From assembly GCF_009883795.1 (NCBI RefSeq), contig NZ_CP033868.1, positions 1 to 64,000 on the forward strand: a stretch of DNA of 64,000 nt, read 5' to 3'. Position 1 is the first letter of the stretch. The number at the start of each line of letters is the position of its first letter. Origin of the DNA: Coxiella endosymbiont of Amblyomma sculptum (GTDB taxonomy: Bacteria > Pseudomonadota > Gammaproteobacteria > Coxiellales > Coxiellaceae). The translations under genes and the position numbers were made by a program. Below are positions 12,174-24,252 of this stretch, one piece after another. The notes under the pieces are model-generated. The model was not told where the DNA came from. It did no database searches and worked only from the letters and a program-made list of their open reading frames with translations.

Positions 12174-13538
12174 ATGACTAAAATTCACAACGAGACTATT
12201 GCTGCGTTAGCGACTCCTGCAGGCCGGGGAGGAATTGGTGTTGTTCGAATTTCAGGACTTAACGCGTCTTTTATTGCCAAAAAAATAATTGGCTTCATTC
12301 CAAAACCAAGATATGCTGTTTTGAGTGTATTTAAAGACTTTGACGGCTCTCTTATTGACGAAGGAATAGCCTTGTATTTTCCAAAACCTCATTCTTTTAC
12401 CGGAGAAGATGTTTTAGAATTACAGGGACATAGTGGGCTCTTGATTATGGATCGACTCTTAGAAAGAGTTGTAAAATTGGGAGCTAGATTGGCACATCCT
12501 GGAGAATTTTCAGAAAGGGCTTTTTTAAATAAAAAAATCGACTTGGTTCAAGCCGAAGCTATCGCTGATCTGATTAACGCCACTTCGGAACACGCAGCAC
12601 GTTCGGCAATTCGATCCCTTCAAGGAGAATTCTCTCGAAAAATTCGAGCGCTGGTAGCTGATCTAATTGATTTGCGCGCTCGTATTGAAGCAGCTATTGA
12701 TTTTTCAGAAGAAACACTTGATCCATTATCAGACAATATTTTTAAAGGGAATCTAGAAAGATTATTGAAAAATATGCAAGAGGTGCAAAAAGAAGCGAGA
12801 CAAGGGGTATTGTTGCAAGAAGGAATTACGGTCATGATATCTGGGAAACCCAATGTAGGTAAATCCAGTCTTTTAAATTTACTAAGCGGGCAAGAAGTGG
12901 CGATTGTTACGGATATTGCAGGTACTACTCGAGATATTTTGCACGAACTTATCCATATTGATGGGATGCCAATTCGCTTGTTGGATACAGCTGGACTACA
13001 GATTGCCAAAGATACGATAGAAAAGGAAGGCATTAGGAGAACTAAGCAAGCTGTTAATCGCGTTGACCATATTTTACTTGTTCTGGATACCACTCAAATT
13101 TCTCCAAGAAGCGCTAGAGATATATTATCTGAACTTTTTTCAAACAACAAAATTAGTGTTCCAATTACCATCGTAGAAAATAAGATCGATTTAACAGGGG
13201 AACCCCCTTCCTCTTCAGAGGAAGGGGGTTATATACACATTAAAATTTCGGTTAAGACCGGTGCAGGCATAAAAATTTTAAAAGAACACCTAAAAAGGAC
13301 GGTGAGATTTGCAACAACAAATGAAAACGATTTGACCGCCAGGAGACGTCATTGTGACGCTATTAGAAGAAGTAAAGTATTTCTTCAAAATGCGTGTGAA
13401 CAGTTACGCCAACAAAAAGTGGAGCTTGTAGCGGAAAACCTCTTTTTGGTACAAAAAATATTATCGGAAATTACGGGTGAATTTACATCTGATGATTTGC
13501 TTGGAGAAATATTTTCCAAATTTTGCATCGGAAAGTAA
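12174..13538 (+). CDS. mnmE: tRNA modification GTPase MnmE
   Basis: GTPase that with MnmG builds the cmnm5 group on wobble uridine U34 of tRNAs. N-terminal THF-binding domain (TIAALATPAGRGGIGVVRISG), helical domain, and an inserted G domain with Walker A GKPNVGKSS (about residue 224), switch II DTAGL and the NKID specificity motif, ending in the catalytic C-terminal CIGK. Length 454, as in E. coli. The stretch between NKID and the next motif is encoded by a perfect 30-bp palindrome (13201-13230), with no length change compared with E. coli MnmE. Confidence 0.98.
   Translation: MTKIHNETIAALATPAGRGGIGVVRISGLNASFIAKKIIGFIPKPRYAVLSVFKDFDGSLIDEGIALYFPKPHSFTGEDVLELQGHSGLLIMDRLLERVVKLGARLAHPGEFSERAFLNKKIDLVQAEAIADLINATSEHAARSAIRSLQGEFSRKIRALVADLIDLRARIEAAIDFSEETLDPLSDNIFKGNLERLLKNMQEVQKEARQGVLLQEGITVMISGKPNVGKSSLLNLLSGQEVAIVTDIAGTTRDILHELIHIDGMPIRLLDTAGLQIAKDTIEKEGIRRTKQAVNRVDHILLVLDTTQISPRSARDILSELFSNNKISVPITIVENKIDLTGEPPSSSEEGGYIHIKISVKTGAGIKILKEHLKRTVRFATTNENDLTARRRHCDAIRRSKVFLQNACEQLRQQKVELVAENLFLVQKILSEITGEFTSDDLLGEIFSKFCIGK
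13201..13230. repeat. Perfect 30-bp inverted repeat inside mnmE
   Basis: Arms AACCCCCTTCCTCT (13201-13214) and AGAGGAAGGGGGTT (13217-13230) pair perfectly around a 2-base centre. The palindrome is in frame and covers codons for EPPSSSEEGG, residues about 343-352. It is far more GC-rich than its surroundings. Confidence 0.95.
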
Positions 13539-13601
13539 ATGCAGAAATACTGTCAAAGATAGACCGTGCTAAAACCTTTCGAATGAAAGGAGTGTTGTGT
13601 T

Positions 13602-15470
13602 GTGCAAAAATTCGAAGTAATTGTAGTGGGAGGAGGGCATGCTGGTACTGAAGCAGCTCTAGCAGCTTCGCGTATGGGCGTTCGAACTTTACTGCTTACT
13701 CACAACATTGAAACTCTTGGTCATATGTCTTGCAACCCTGCGATTGGAGGAATTGGTAAAACTCAGTTGGTTAAGGAAATTGACGCTTTAGGCGGAATTA
13801 TGGCCTATGCGACCGATCAAGCTGGTATTCATTTTCATACTCTTAACTCAAGTAAAGGTCCAGCTGTTCGCGCAACTAGAGCTCAAATTGATCGTGTTCT
13901 CTATAAAACAGTTGTTCGTAGAGCACTAGAGCGTCAACCAAACCTTTGGTTATTTCAACAAACAGTGGTTGATTTGATTGAACGTTGTCATCAAATAAAC
14001 GGCGTTGTTACTCAAATAGGTCTGTGTTTCTATGCTCCTACTGTTATACTGACAGTAGGAACCTTTTTAGACGGTAGAATCCATATCGGCATGAAAAATC
14101 ACAGGGGGGGTCGTATGGGTGATCCTCCTTCAATTGCTCTTTCTGGAAGATTGCGAGATATGTCTTTTGCAGTAGAACGACTTAAGACTGGGACGCCTCC
14201 AAGAATTGATGGACGAACCGTTGATTATTCTCAACTCAAAGAACAAGTTGGAGACCGTCCTATGCCGATAATGTCCTATTGTGGAAAAATTGGTGACCAT
14301 CCTAGACAGGTTTCTTGTTTTATTACGCATACTAATGAAAAGACTCACAATATTATTCGTTCAGGACTAAATACTTCACCTATGTTCTTGGGAGTTATTC
14401 AAGGAAAAGGACCACGATATTGTCCGTCTATTGAAGATAAAGTAGTTTCTTTTCAAGATCGGTTTTCGCATCAAGTTTTTTTAGAACCGGAAGGATTAGA
14501 TACTTCTGAAATTTATCCTAACGGGATTTCTACGAGTCTTGATTTTAAGATTCAATCGGATTTTGTCCATAGTATACAAGGGTTGGAAAAATGTCATATT
14601 ACCCGTCCTGGGTATGCTATAGAATATGACTATTTTGATCCTCGTGGACTGAAACGATCGCTAGAATCAAAACATCTGTCCGGTCTCTATTTTGCAGGAC
14701 AGATAAATGGTACTACCGGATATGAAGAAGCGGCAGCACAAGGTATTATTGCTGGAATCAACGCTGCCTTGCGAATTCAAGACCACGAGTCGTGGACACC
14801 TAAGCGCAATGAAGCATATATCGGAGTTCTAATTGATGATCTTGTCACTCGAGGTACTAAAGAACCATATCGTATGTTTACAAGCCGTTCAGAGTATCGA
14901 TTACTGTTACGACAAGATAATGCTGATCTACGATTGACCGAAAAAGGGCGAGAATTAGGATGCGTAGACAACACCCGTTGGGAATTTTTTTCTTCTAAAA
15001 GAGAAATGATTGAAAATGAGAAAGCGAGACTAAAAAAATATTGGATCAGACCAAATACAATCGTCGCACGAAATATTGAAGAATGTTTTCGACAAACGTT
15101 GGAGCGAGAATGTTGTTTGTTAGATCTTTTGCGTCGTCCGAAGATTACCTATTCTCAATTAATGAGGATCGAAAATTTGGGTCCAGGAGTTTTAGATGAT
15201 TCGGTTTCCGAACAAATTGAGATTCAAGCAAAATATGAGGGATATCTATTCCGTCAAATAGAGGAAATCAATCACCAAAAAAGATACGAATCGATACCAA
15301 TTCCGAAATCTACAGACTACCAGAAAATTTTCGGCTTATCTAATGAAGCACGACAAAAATTTATAGAACAAAGACCCTCTACAATAGCACAAGCTAAACA
15401 AATTTCTGGTATTACGCCGGTGGCAATTTCTTTGTTACTTTTGCATTTGAAAAGAATAGAAATCTTATAA
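13602..15470 (+). CDS. mnmG: tRNA uridine 5-carboxymethylaminomethyl modification enzyme MnmG
   Basis: FAD-dependent partner of MnmE in U34 modification. It has the dinucleotide-binding motif [19 protein letters not shown] at the N-terminus, the [21 protein letters not shown] block, [14 protein letters not shown] and the [12 protein letters not shown] motif near residue 370. At 622 residues it is standard. The GTG start at 13602 follows an AAAGGAG site with 9-base spacing. rsmG and parAB, which commonly come next, are missing; instead the gene converges on glmU. Confidence 0.98.
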   Translation: MQKFEVIVVGGGHAGTEAALAASRMGVRTLLLTHNIETLGHMSCNPAIGGIGKTQLVKEIDALGGIMAYATDQAGIHFHTLNSSKGPAVRATRAQIDRVLYKTVVRRALERQPNLWLFQQTVVDLIERCHQINGVVTQIGLCFYAPTVILTVGTFLDGRIHIGMKNHRGGRMGDPPSIALSGRLRDMSFAVERLKTGTPPRIDGRTVDYSQLKEQVGDRPMPIMSYCGKIGDHPRQVSCFITHTNEKTHNIIRSGLNTSPMFLGVIQGKGPRYCPSIEDKVVSFQDRFSHQVFLEPEGLDTSEIYPNGISTSLDFKIQSDFVHSIQGLEKCHITRPGYAIEYDYFDPRGLKRSLESKHLSGLYFAGQINGTTGYEEAAAQGIIAGINAALRIQDHESWTPKRNEAYIGVLIDDLVTRGTKEPYRMFTSRSEYRLLLRQDNADLRLTEKGRELGCVDNTRWEFFSSKREMIENEKARLKKYWIRPNTIVARNIEECFRQTLERECCLLDLLRRPKITYSQLMRIENLGPGVLDDSVSEQIEIQAKYEGYLFRQIEEINHQKRYESIPIPKSTDYQKIFGLSNEARQKFIEQRPSTIAQAKQISGITPVAISLLLLHLKRIEIL

Positions 15471-15477
15471 TGTCTTT

Positions 15478-15516
15478 TTATTATTTAATTATTAGTTTTT
15501 AAAACTTAAATAATAA
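15478..15516. terminator. Bidirectional terminator-like inverted repeat between mnmG and glmU
   Basis: Arms TTATTATTTAA (15478-15488) and TTAAATAATAA (15506-15516) pair perfectly across a 17-base loop in the 60-base gap between the converging genes. The stem is purely A/T, so it would be a weak terminator. Confidence 0.4.
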
Positions 15517-15530
15517 TTGCCGTAATAGAA

Positions 15531-16946
15531 CTAACTGCAGTTTTTGGCAATACGAACTGATGAAATATTTTTTTGTAATTTCTTTTTTGGACGAAGCCAA
15601 CCTCTAATGGTACGTTGTCGTTCTCGAGCTAAAATTAATTGATGGGACGGAACATCCTGAGTAATTGTAGAACCAGCTCCAATTGTAGATCCTTCTCCTA
15701 CAATTAACGGAGCAACTAAAGAAGTATTAGATCCAATGAAAGCTCCATCTTCAATTTTTGTTTCCCATTTGTTTATTCCATCGAAATTGCAAGTGATTGT
15801 TCCAGCACCAATATTGACACTTTTCCCAACGGAAGCATCACCAATATAAGCTAAGTGATTAACTTTGCTTTTAGAACCTAAAACTGTTTTTTTAATTTCT
15901 ACAAAATTTCCTACTCTGGATCTTTTTTCTAAAAGACTGTAAGGTCGAATGCGGGCAAACGGACCGACACTACAGTGATCTGCAACATACGCACCTTCAA
16001 TAATACTGTTTGCATAAATTTCTGTGTTATTTCCAATTGTAACATTTTTTAAAACAACATTAGGTCCAATTCTAACATTAGTTCCTAATCGAATTTTTCC
16101 TTCCAAAATTACGTTAATGTCAATAAAAACATCGCGACTGACGCGAACATTCTCTCCTCGAACATCAATTCGATTCAAATCGGCGATCGTTGCTCCGGAA
16201 AAGACCAATTTTTGGGCCATTATGCGTTGATAATAACGTTCTAAACGTACTAATTCCCAACGATCGTTGACACCTTGTACTTCTTCATGAGAAGAATAAG
16301 GATAGATGTCTTTTACAACACACCCTGTAGCGGCTGCTATAGCCACTATATCAGTGAGGTAATACTCTTCTTGACAATTATTATTGGTCAAACAAGACAA
16401 CCAATTTCTTAAATTCTTTTGTGAAGCAGTCAAGATACCAGTATTAATTTCGCATATTTTTCTTTGTTGGTCATTTGCGTCTTTATATTCAACGACACTA
16501 ATGACGTTTCCGATTGTATCTCGAATAATTCGTCCAAAATCATGAGGATGCGATAACGCAGAAACGACTAATCCTAATCCATCAAGTGGTGTGCTTTGTA
16601 GTAATCCGGAGAGTGTTTGAGAAGAAACGAGCGGAACGTCTCCATACAAAACGAGAATGCGATTTCCTTTCCGACAAAAAGGGATAGCTTGTAACAGAGC
16701 GTGTCCTGTTCCTAATTGTTCTTTTTGTTCGATCCAACTTACGGGCAAGTAATTTAACTTTTCCCGAATCTGATATCCGTTTTCATTACTATAAACAACA
16801 TGAATTTTATCAGCATGCAAAGTCTTTGCTGTTCTTACCACACGTTCTAAAAGAGAGATACCGCCTAAACGATGTAATACCTTAGGAATGTTTGAAACCA
16901 TTCGTTTGCTTTTACCTGCTGCTAAGATTACGATGCTTAATCCCAT
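15531..16946 (-). CDS. glmU: Bifunctional UDP-GlcNAc pyrophosphorylase / glucosamine-1-phosphate acetyltransferase
   Basis: Makes UDP-GlcNAc for peptidoglycan and LPS. The N-terminal uridylyltransferase domain starts [12 protein letters not shown] and includes EQLGTGHAL; the C-terminal left-handed beta-helix acetyltransferase has hexapeptide repeats ([37 protein letters not shown]) and the [14 protein letters not shown] loop. It has 471 residues, slightly longer than in E. coli. It is the last gene of the ATP synthase run, 11 bases after atpC, the usual position. glmS, which supplies the same pathway, is at 49.6 kb. Confidence 0.98.
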   Translation of the reverse strand: MGLSIVILAAGKSKRMVSNIPKVLHRLGGISLLERVVRTAKTLHADKIHVVYSNENGYQIREKLNYLPVSWIEQKEQLGTGHALLQAIPFCRKGNRILVLYGDVPLVSSQTLSGLLQSTPLDGLGLVVSALSHPHDFGRIIRDTIGNVISVVEYKDANDQQRKICEINTGILTASQKNLRNWLSCLTNNNCQEEYYLTDIVAIAAATGCVVKDIYPYSSHEEVQGVNDRWELVRLERYYQRIMAQKLVFSGATIADLNRIDVRGENVRVSRDVFIDINVILEGKIRLGTNVRIGPNVVLKNVTIGNNTEIYANSIIEGAYVADHCSVGPFARIRPYSLLEKRSRVGNFVEIKKTVLGSKSKVNHLAYIGDASVGKSVNIGAGTITCNFDGINKWETKIEDGAFIGSNTSLVAPLIVGEGSTIGAGSTITQDVPSHQLILARERQRTIRGWLRPKKKLQKNISSVRIAKNCS

Positions 16947-16957
16947 GATTGTCTTTT

Positions 16958-17383
16958 TTAATTTCTTTTGTATTTACGAATCATTTGAATAGCTCGCAAC
17001 TGAGCAGAAATTTCTGCCAGTTCTACAATTGCACGCGAATATTCAATTTCTGACTGTTGTTCGCGTAATCTCTGTTCTACTTTCTTTTTAACAGAAATTG
17101 CCACAGATTCATCTAAATCAAAAGCTCGAAAAGCCGTATCTGCTAAAATGGTTGCAATTTTAGGTTGGACTTCTAATATTCCTCCAGATATATAAAATAT
17201 TTCTTTTTTATTATCTTCTAGTGATGCAACGATTTGTCCAGGTTTCAAAAAAGTTAAAAGTTGACAGTGCCCCGGATAGATACCCAATTCCCCCATACTA
17301 CCGGAAACGATGACTTTTCTAATTTTTCCACTGAACATTTCTTCTTTGATCGATACTACCTCTAATTGCATGATTTTGATCAT
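16958..17383 (-). CDS. atpC: ATP synthase epsilon chain
   Basis: Central-stalk subunit of F1 that inhibits ATP hydrolysis. The motifs [21 protein letters not shown] and [11 protein letters not shown] are diagnostic. The open frame extends upstream to 17464, overlapping atpD, but the start at 17383 ([11 protein letters not shown]) aligns exactly with the E. coli N-terminus and gives 141 residues, the family length. It is followed closely by glmU. Confidence 0.96.
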   Translation of the reverse strand: MIKIMQLEVVSIKEEMFSGKIRKVIVSGSMGELGIYPGHCQLLTFLKPGQIVASLEDNKKEIFYISGGILEVQPKIATILADTAFRAFDLDESVAISVKKKVEQRLREQQSEIEYSRAIVELAEISAQLRAIQMIRKYKRN

Positions 17384-17441
17384 TCTTTCTTCAGTCTCTT
17401 TGCGACAGCTATTTCTAATTGATTCGTACGGAAAATTGTTT

Positions 17442-18830
<1,389 letters not shown>

Positions 18831-18860
18831 CTATTCTTTTTCCTATTCCTATTCTGTATT

Positions 18861-19724
18861 TCACGTTGAAACGGTGCTTGTAACGATTTCTGTAATTTCT
18901 TGTGTTATCCAAGACTGCCGGGCTTTGTTGTAAATAATTTGCAACTCATCAATTAATTGTTCAGAGTTATCAGTTGCGTTCTTCATAGCCGTTCTTCGAG
19001 CGCTGTGTTCACAAGCGATATTTTCAATGATGGCTTGATGTACTTGTGATTCAACATATCGAACCAATAGCATCTCCAATAACTCTTTTGAAGTATCGGG
19101 TTCGTAAATGTAGTCCCAATAATATTTCTTATCTGTCTTCTTAGTCTTCCAAGGAAGCAATTGACGGATAGACGGTTTTTGGACTAAGGAATTTACAAAT
19201 CTATTGGAAGCGATGTAAATAGCATCTATCTTCTTTTTATCAAATCGGTCTAACATCACTTTTATCAATTTGATAAGATCTTGTATTTCTGGATCATCTC
19301 CTAAACAGCTTAGTGCAGATACAAATTCTCCTCTACAGCGTTGAAAAAAGCTTTCTCCTTTTCGTCCAATAATATACAAATCGATTTTGATATCTTTTTT
19401 TTTCCATTGATGTATTGCTTCTGTGGCCATCCGCAACAAATTAATATTCAATCCACCACACAATCCTCGATCGGTAGTTACTACAATGTAACCTACGCTT
19501 TGTATTGTTTCACGATGTCCTAAATAAGGATGCGTATATTCAGCATGGCTTGCGGCTATATGACCAATGACTTCGTAAATTTTACTGCTATAAGGTCGGG
19601 ACATGATCATACGATTTTGTGCTGTTCGCATTTTTCTCGTTGCTACAAGCTCCATAGCTTTTGTAATTTTTTGAGTATTCTTAATGCTGGCAATTTTTTT
19701 TCTTATTTCTCGTTCTTTTGACAT
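18861..19724 (-). CDS. atpG: ATP synthase gamma chain
   Basis: Rotor shaft of the F1 sector. The N-terminal coiled-coil helix ([29 protein letters not shown]) and the C-terminal helix ([20 protein letters not shown]) that form the shaft are both conserved. Other marks are [11 protein letters not shown] and GRKGESFF. At 287 residues it has family length. It lies between atpA and atpD in the standard operon order. Confidence 0.98.
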   Translation of the reverse strand: MSKEREIRKKIASIKNTQKITKAMELVATRKMRTAQNRMIMSRPYSSKIYEVIGHIAASHAEYTHPYLGHRETIQSVGYIVVTTDRGLCGGLNINLLRMATEAIHQWKKKDIKIDLYIIGRKGESFFQRCRGEFVSALSCLGDDPEIQDLIKLIKVMLDRFDKKKIDAIYIASNRFVNSLVQKPSIRQLLPWKTKKTDKKYYWDYIYEPDTSKELLEMLLVRYVESQVHQAIIENIACEHSARRTAMKNATDNSEQLIDELQIIYNKARQSWITQEITEIVTSTVST

Positions 19725-19755
19725 AACTTACGGAGAGTGACATTTTGTTTGATCT

Positions 19756-21309
19756 TTATATATTTGAAATTTGCATTTTCTTAAATTTCTCTACAACGGT
19801 TGCAATTTTTGTAATTACTTGGTCGGAGTAATTTGGATTCTTATTAATTTCGTTTAGTAAAACTTGGTGTTGGTCGCGAAGGAAATCTAGTAAAGATTTC
19901 TCTAAGTCCGATATTGCTTTCAAATCAACACCATCCAAATAATTGGAAGTTACAACATACCACAAAACAGCCATTTCCGCGACGCTTAAGGGATGAAACG
20001 GAACTTGCTTTAACATTTCTATCACCTGTTGGCCACGGATCAATTGTCTACGAGTAGTTTCATCCAAATCGGACGCAAATTGAGAAAAAGCTTCTAATTC
20101 TCGATACTTCGCCAGAGAAATTCGTAAACCACCAATTAATTTTTTGATGATCTCAGTTTGTGCAGCACCACCTACACGAGAAACGGATAAACCGGCGTTA
20201 ATAGCAGGACGAATACCGGCGTTGAATAGATTAACATCCAAGTAGATTTGTCCATCTGTAATTGATATCACATTTGTTGGAATGAACGCAGAAATATCAC
20301 CTGCTTGTGTTTCAATAATCGGTAGCGCTGTGAGAGAACCGGTTTTTCCTGTTACTTGTCCCTCTGTAAGTTGCTCTACATAGTACTCATTGATATGAGC
20401 TGCTCTTTCTAACAATCTGGAATGCAGATAAAAAATGTCTCCGGGATAAGCCTCACGTCCAGGGGGGCGACGTAATAAAAGAGACATTTGACGATATGCC
20501 CATGCTTGTTTGGTTAAGTCGTCATAGATAATCAATGCATCTTGTCCACGATCTCTAAAATACTCTCCCATTGAGCACCCTGCGTAAGGTGCCAAATATT
20601 GTAAGGCTGCCGCTTCTGAAGCACTTGCGCTTACAACAATGGTACTTTGCATTACTCCATACTCTTCTAATTTACGTACAACAGACGCAACTGAAGATTG
20701 TTTTTGTCCGATAGCAACGTAAATACACTTCACTCCAGTTTTTTTTTGATTAATGATAGTATCAATAGCGATAGTAGTTTTTCCGGTTTGTCGATCTCCA
20801 ATGATTAATTCTCTCTGACCTCGACCAATAGGAACCATTGCATCGATTGCTTTAATTCCGGTTTGTAGAGGTGTGTTTACGGATTTTCGAGTAATGACAC
20901 CAGGTGCAATTTTCTCAATTGGAGAAGTAAAAGTGGTATTGATAGGACCTTTTCCATCAATGGGTTTACCGAGTGCATTCACCACTCGCCCTAATAGGGC
21001 CTCTCCTACAGAAACTTCTAAAATTCGTCCCGTACAACGTACCGTCATTCCTTCTTTTAAATGTTTGTACGGACCTAATACAACCGCATCGACCGAATCT
21101 CGTTCAAGATTAAACGTCAAACCCAAAGTGTTCTCTGGAAATTCGACCACTTCCCCAAACATGACATCATATAGTCCGTAAATTTGGACAATCCCGTCCT
21201 TAAGATTAATAATAGTCCCTTCTGTACGTTCTTCGGCTCTAATGTTAAGAGTCTCAATGCGGGATTTGATAATATCACTAATTTCATTTGCTCGTAATTG
21301 ACTTTTCAT
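19756..21309 (-). CDS. atpA: ATP synthase alpha chain
   Basis: Regulatory, non-catalytic nucleotide-binding F1 subunit. It has Walker A GDRQTGKT near residue 170, the [11 protein letters not shown] segment bearing the arginine finger near 375, and [13 protein letters not shown]. At 517 residues it is standard. Its start overlaps the atpH stop by four bases. Confidence 0.98.
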   Translation of the reverse strand: MKSQLRANEISDIIKSRIETLNIRAEERTEGTIINLKDGIVQIYGLYDVMFGEVVEFPENTLGLTFNLERDSVDAVVLGPYKHLKEGMTVRCTGRILEVSVGEALLGRVVNALGKPIDGKGPINTTFTSPIEKIAPGVITRKSVNTPLQTGIKAIDAMVPIGRGQRELIIGDRQTGKTTIAIDTIINQKKTGVKCIYVAIGQKQSSVASVVRKLEEYGVMQSTIVVSASASEAAALQYLAPYAGCSMGEYFRDRGQDALIIYDDLTKQAWAYRQMSLLLRRPPGREAYPGDIFYLHSRLLERAAHINEYYVEQLTEGQVTGKTGSLTALPIIETQAGDISAFIPTNVISITDGQIYLDVNLFNAGIRPAINAGLSVSRVGGAAQTEIIKKLIGGLRISLAKYRELEAFSQFASDLDETTRRQLIRGQQVIEMLKQVPFHPLSVAEMAVLWYVVTSNYLDGVDLKAISDLEKSLLDFLRDQHQVLLNEINKNPNYSDQVITKIATVVEKFKKMQISNI

Positions 21310-21872
21310 AAGTTTTTACCTCTTAAACTTTTTGCCAATCGAGTTAGTATTTCTCTAACAGAGCCATCTATAACCCAGTTGTTAATATAAATAACACAGC
21401 CTCCTATTAAGGATTTGTCAATTGCGGTTCTTAATTTAATCTTTCTTATGAATCTTTTTTCTAGTTTTTTTTTAATTTGTTTTTTCTGGAAACTGTTTAA
21501 AGGAAAAGCTGATACAGCTTTAGCTTCTAATACTCCCTGAGAATCGTTTAGTAGATTTTTGTAGAGCAAAGCAATATCAGATGAAACAATTAATTTTTTC
21601 CTGTCTAGCAGCAATTGAAGAAAATTTCCTAATTTTTTTCGTACATCACAAATAATTTCTGGTTCTTTCTCGCAAAGCAATTCAAACAATATGTTTTTTA
21701 CTTTCTCTCTTGGAACATTTGGATTGTTAATTAACGATAATACTGATTTGTTTTTAATGAATTCTGTGAGAGTTTTCAATATATTTAACCAGAGGAATAA
21801 TTGATTACTCTCTTTAGCTACCATAAACAGCGCACTAGCGTATGGTCTCGCAAGTGTTAAATATAGAGCCAT
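21306..21872 (-). CDS. atpH: ATP synthase delta chain
   Basis: Peripheral-stalk subunit linking F1 to the b dimer. It starts with [10 protein letters not shown], typical of delta/OSCP, and ends with the conserved segment [21 protein letters not shown]. At 188 residues it is slightly longer than in E. coli (177) and is the least conserved member of the operon, as expected. It overlaps atpA by four bases and follows atpF by two. Confidence 0.95.
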   Translation of the reverse strand: MALYLTLARPYASALFMVAKESNQLFLWLNILKTLTEFIKNKSVLSLINNPNVPREKVKNILFELLCEKEPEIICDVRKKLGNFLQLLLDRKKLIVSSDIALLYKNLLNDSQGVLEAKAVSAFPLNSFQKKQIKKKLEKRFIRKIKLRTAIDKSLIGGCVIYINNWVIDGSVREILTRLAKSLRGKNL

Positions 21873-21874
21873 TC

Positions 21875-22345
21875 TTAAATCTCTCTGGTCATCTCGTTGA
21901 GTAAATCATTATTGATTTCCGCATTTATTTCTCGTTGTAATATCTTTTTGGTACTCTCTATTACAATAGCAGATACTTGTTCAAGAAGTTTAATTTTCGC
22001 TGCATTGTATTCTTGTGCAATATCATTCTTTGCTATCTGTAAAATCCGTTCTCTTTCTTCGCGCGCTTTATTTTTAGCAACTATTATTATACGGTCTGCA
22101 TGTTGGGTAGCTTGCTCGAGTATTTTAGTTGCTTGTACTCTAGTTTTTGTTAAAGATTCTTTCGCTTTTTTTTCTGCCAGTCTAAGTTCTCTATGACCTT
22201 TTTCCGCAGCAGCTAATCCGTCTGCAATATTTTTTTGACGTTCTTCAAGAATCTTGGTAATCGGTGGCCATACAAATTTCATTGTAAGTATAATAAAAAC
22301 CACAAAAACCAACATTTGAATAACCAACGACACATTGATATTCAC
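21875..22345 (-). CDS. atpF: ATP synthase subunit b
   Basis: Membrane-anchored peripheral stalk. One N-terminal membrane helix (residues about 5-25, VIQMLVFVVFIILTMKFVWPPI) is followed by a long charged alpha-helical coiled coil rich in A, E, K and R. It has 156 residues, as in E. coli. It is preceded by a clear AGGAGG-type ribosome-binding site. Confidence 0.97.
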   Translation of the reverse strand: MNINVSLVIQMLVFVVFIILTMKFVWPPITKILEERQKNIADGLAAAEKGHRELRLAEKKAKESLTKTRVQATKILEQATQHADRIIIVAKNKAREERERILQIAKNDIAQEYNAAKIKLLEQVSAIVIESTKKILQREINAEINNDLLNEMTREI

Positions 22346-22400
22346 TCAGGATCACCTCCTCTTTATTTCTACTGGTATAAGTAAAAAATGAATCCAAAGA

Positions 22401-23562
<1,162 letters not shown>

Positions 23563-23567
23563 TTAAT

Positions 23568-23987
23568 TCAGTCTATACTCTTTCGCTCTCGATTTTTGAT
23601 AATAAATGGTGCAAGCCAAAGTCCAAATTGAGCTGCCACATATCCCATAGAAAATGGGACTACGGAAATTGGGATACACAGAAGAATTATAATTATTAGA
23701 ACGATGCTTAGCACAAATTTGATTAATTCTCCTATATAGAATCCGATTACGATCTGTTTCCCTTCTGCTTTGGAAGAATTTACGATTCCGAACAGATGAT
23801 GAGCAAAATAGAGACCAGGCAGAAGATAAGCCATTCCTCCTAAAAGCACGGAAATCCCTTTCATTAACCCTACAATCCACCATCCTAAAAAAACAACTAC
23901 AACAACAACAGTCTGTAGACCAACTAACTGATAGACAGCTGTACAAGAAAATCGCGTCATTTTACTAGGAAGAGGTTTTCGACACAC
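23568..23987 (-). CDS. atpI: ATP synthase protein I
   Basis: Small membrane protein with about four hydrophobic helices (residues 18-36, 44-62, 82-105, 110-128), thought to help assemble the c-ring. GISVLLGGMAYLLPGLYFA and the C-terminal position upstream of atpB identify it. The start is uncertain: GTG at 23987 or ATG at 23960 (MTRFSCTAVYQLVG); neither has a convincing ribosome-binding site. Confidence 0.85.
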   Translation of the reverse strand: MCRKPLPSKMTRFSCTAVYQLVGLQTVVVVVVFLGWWIVGLMKGISVLLGGMAYLLPGLYFAHHLFGIVNSSKAEGKQIVIGFYIGELIKFVLSIVLIIIILLCIPISVVPFSMGYVAAQFGLWLAPFIIKNRERKSID

Positions 23988-24097
23988 AATCTCACCGCAG
24001 AAAGAACGATCAAAATCTTCGGGAGTATATAAATTTTTCGTACGAGTAGCAAGAAAGATGGGATTGAACGAAAGACAAAATTATCTCCTTATCTTTA

Positions 24098-24103
24098 ATT
24101 ATA
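24098..24103 (-). promoter_or_regulatory. Candidate -10 element upstream of the atp operon
   Basis: Perfect TATAAT on the minus strand about 110 bases before atpI. No good -35 hexamer is seen at 16-18 bases. An AAGGAG lies a few bases further on, followed only by a 22-codon frame. Confidence 0.3.
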
Positions 24104-24252
24104 CAAAGAATAACAATAATACATGATTCATATGCACCAAGCGCTCCTAGAGATTTTTGGTATTTACCGTTTTTTCTGTACATCCCTCTGAATTCGTATT
24201 AGGATTTCCAGTTATTGATTGGTTTAAAAAAGTAAATTTATTTTAGGTTTCT

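Noticed and set aside
12620-13093. 157-residue antisense frame across mnmE
   Set aside because: Low-complexity Ser/Ile-rich translation, no motif, lies entirely opposite a well-conserved gene; typical shadow frame.
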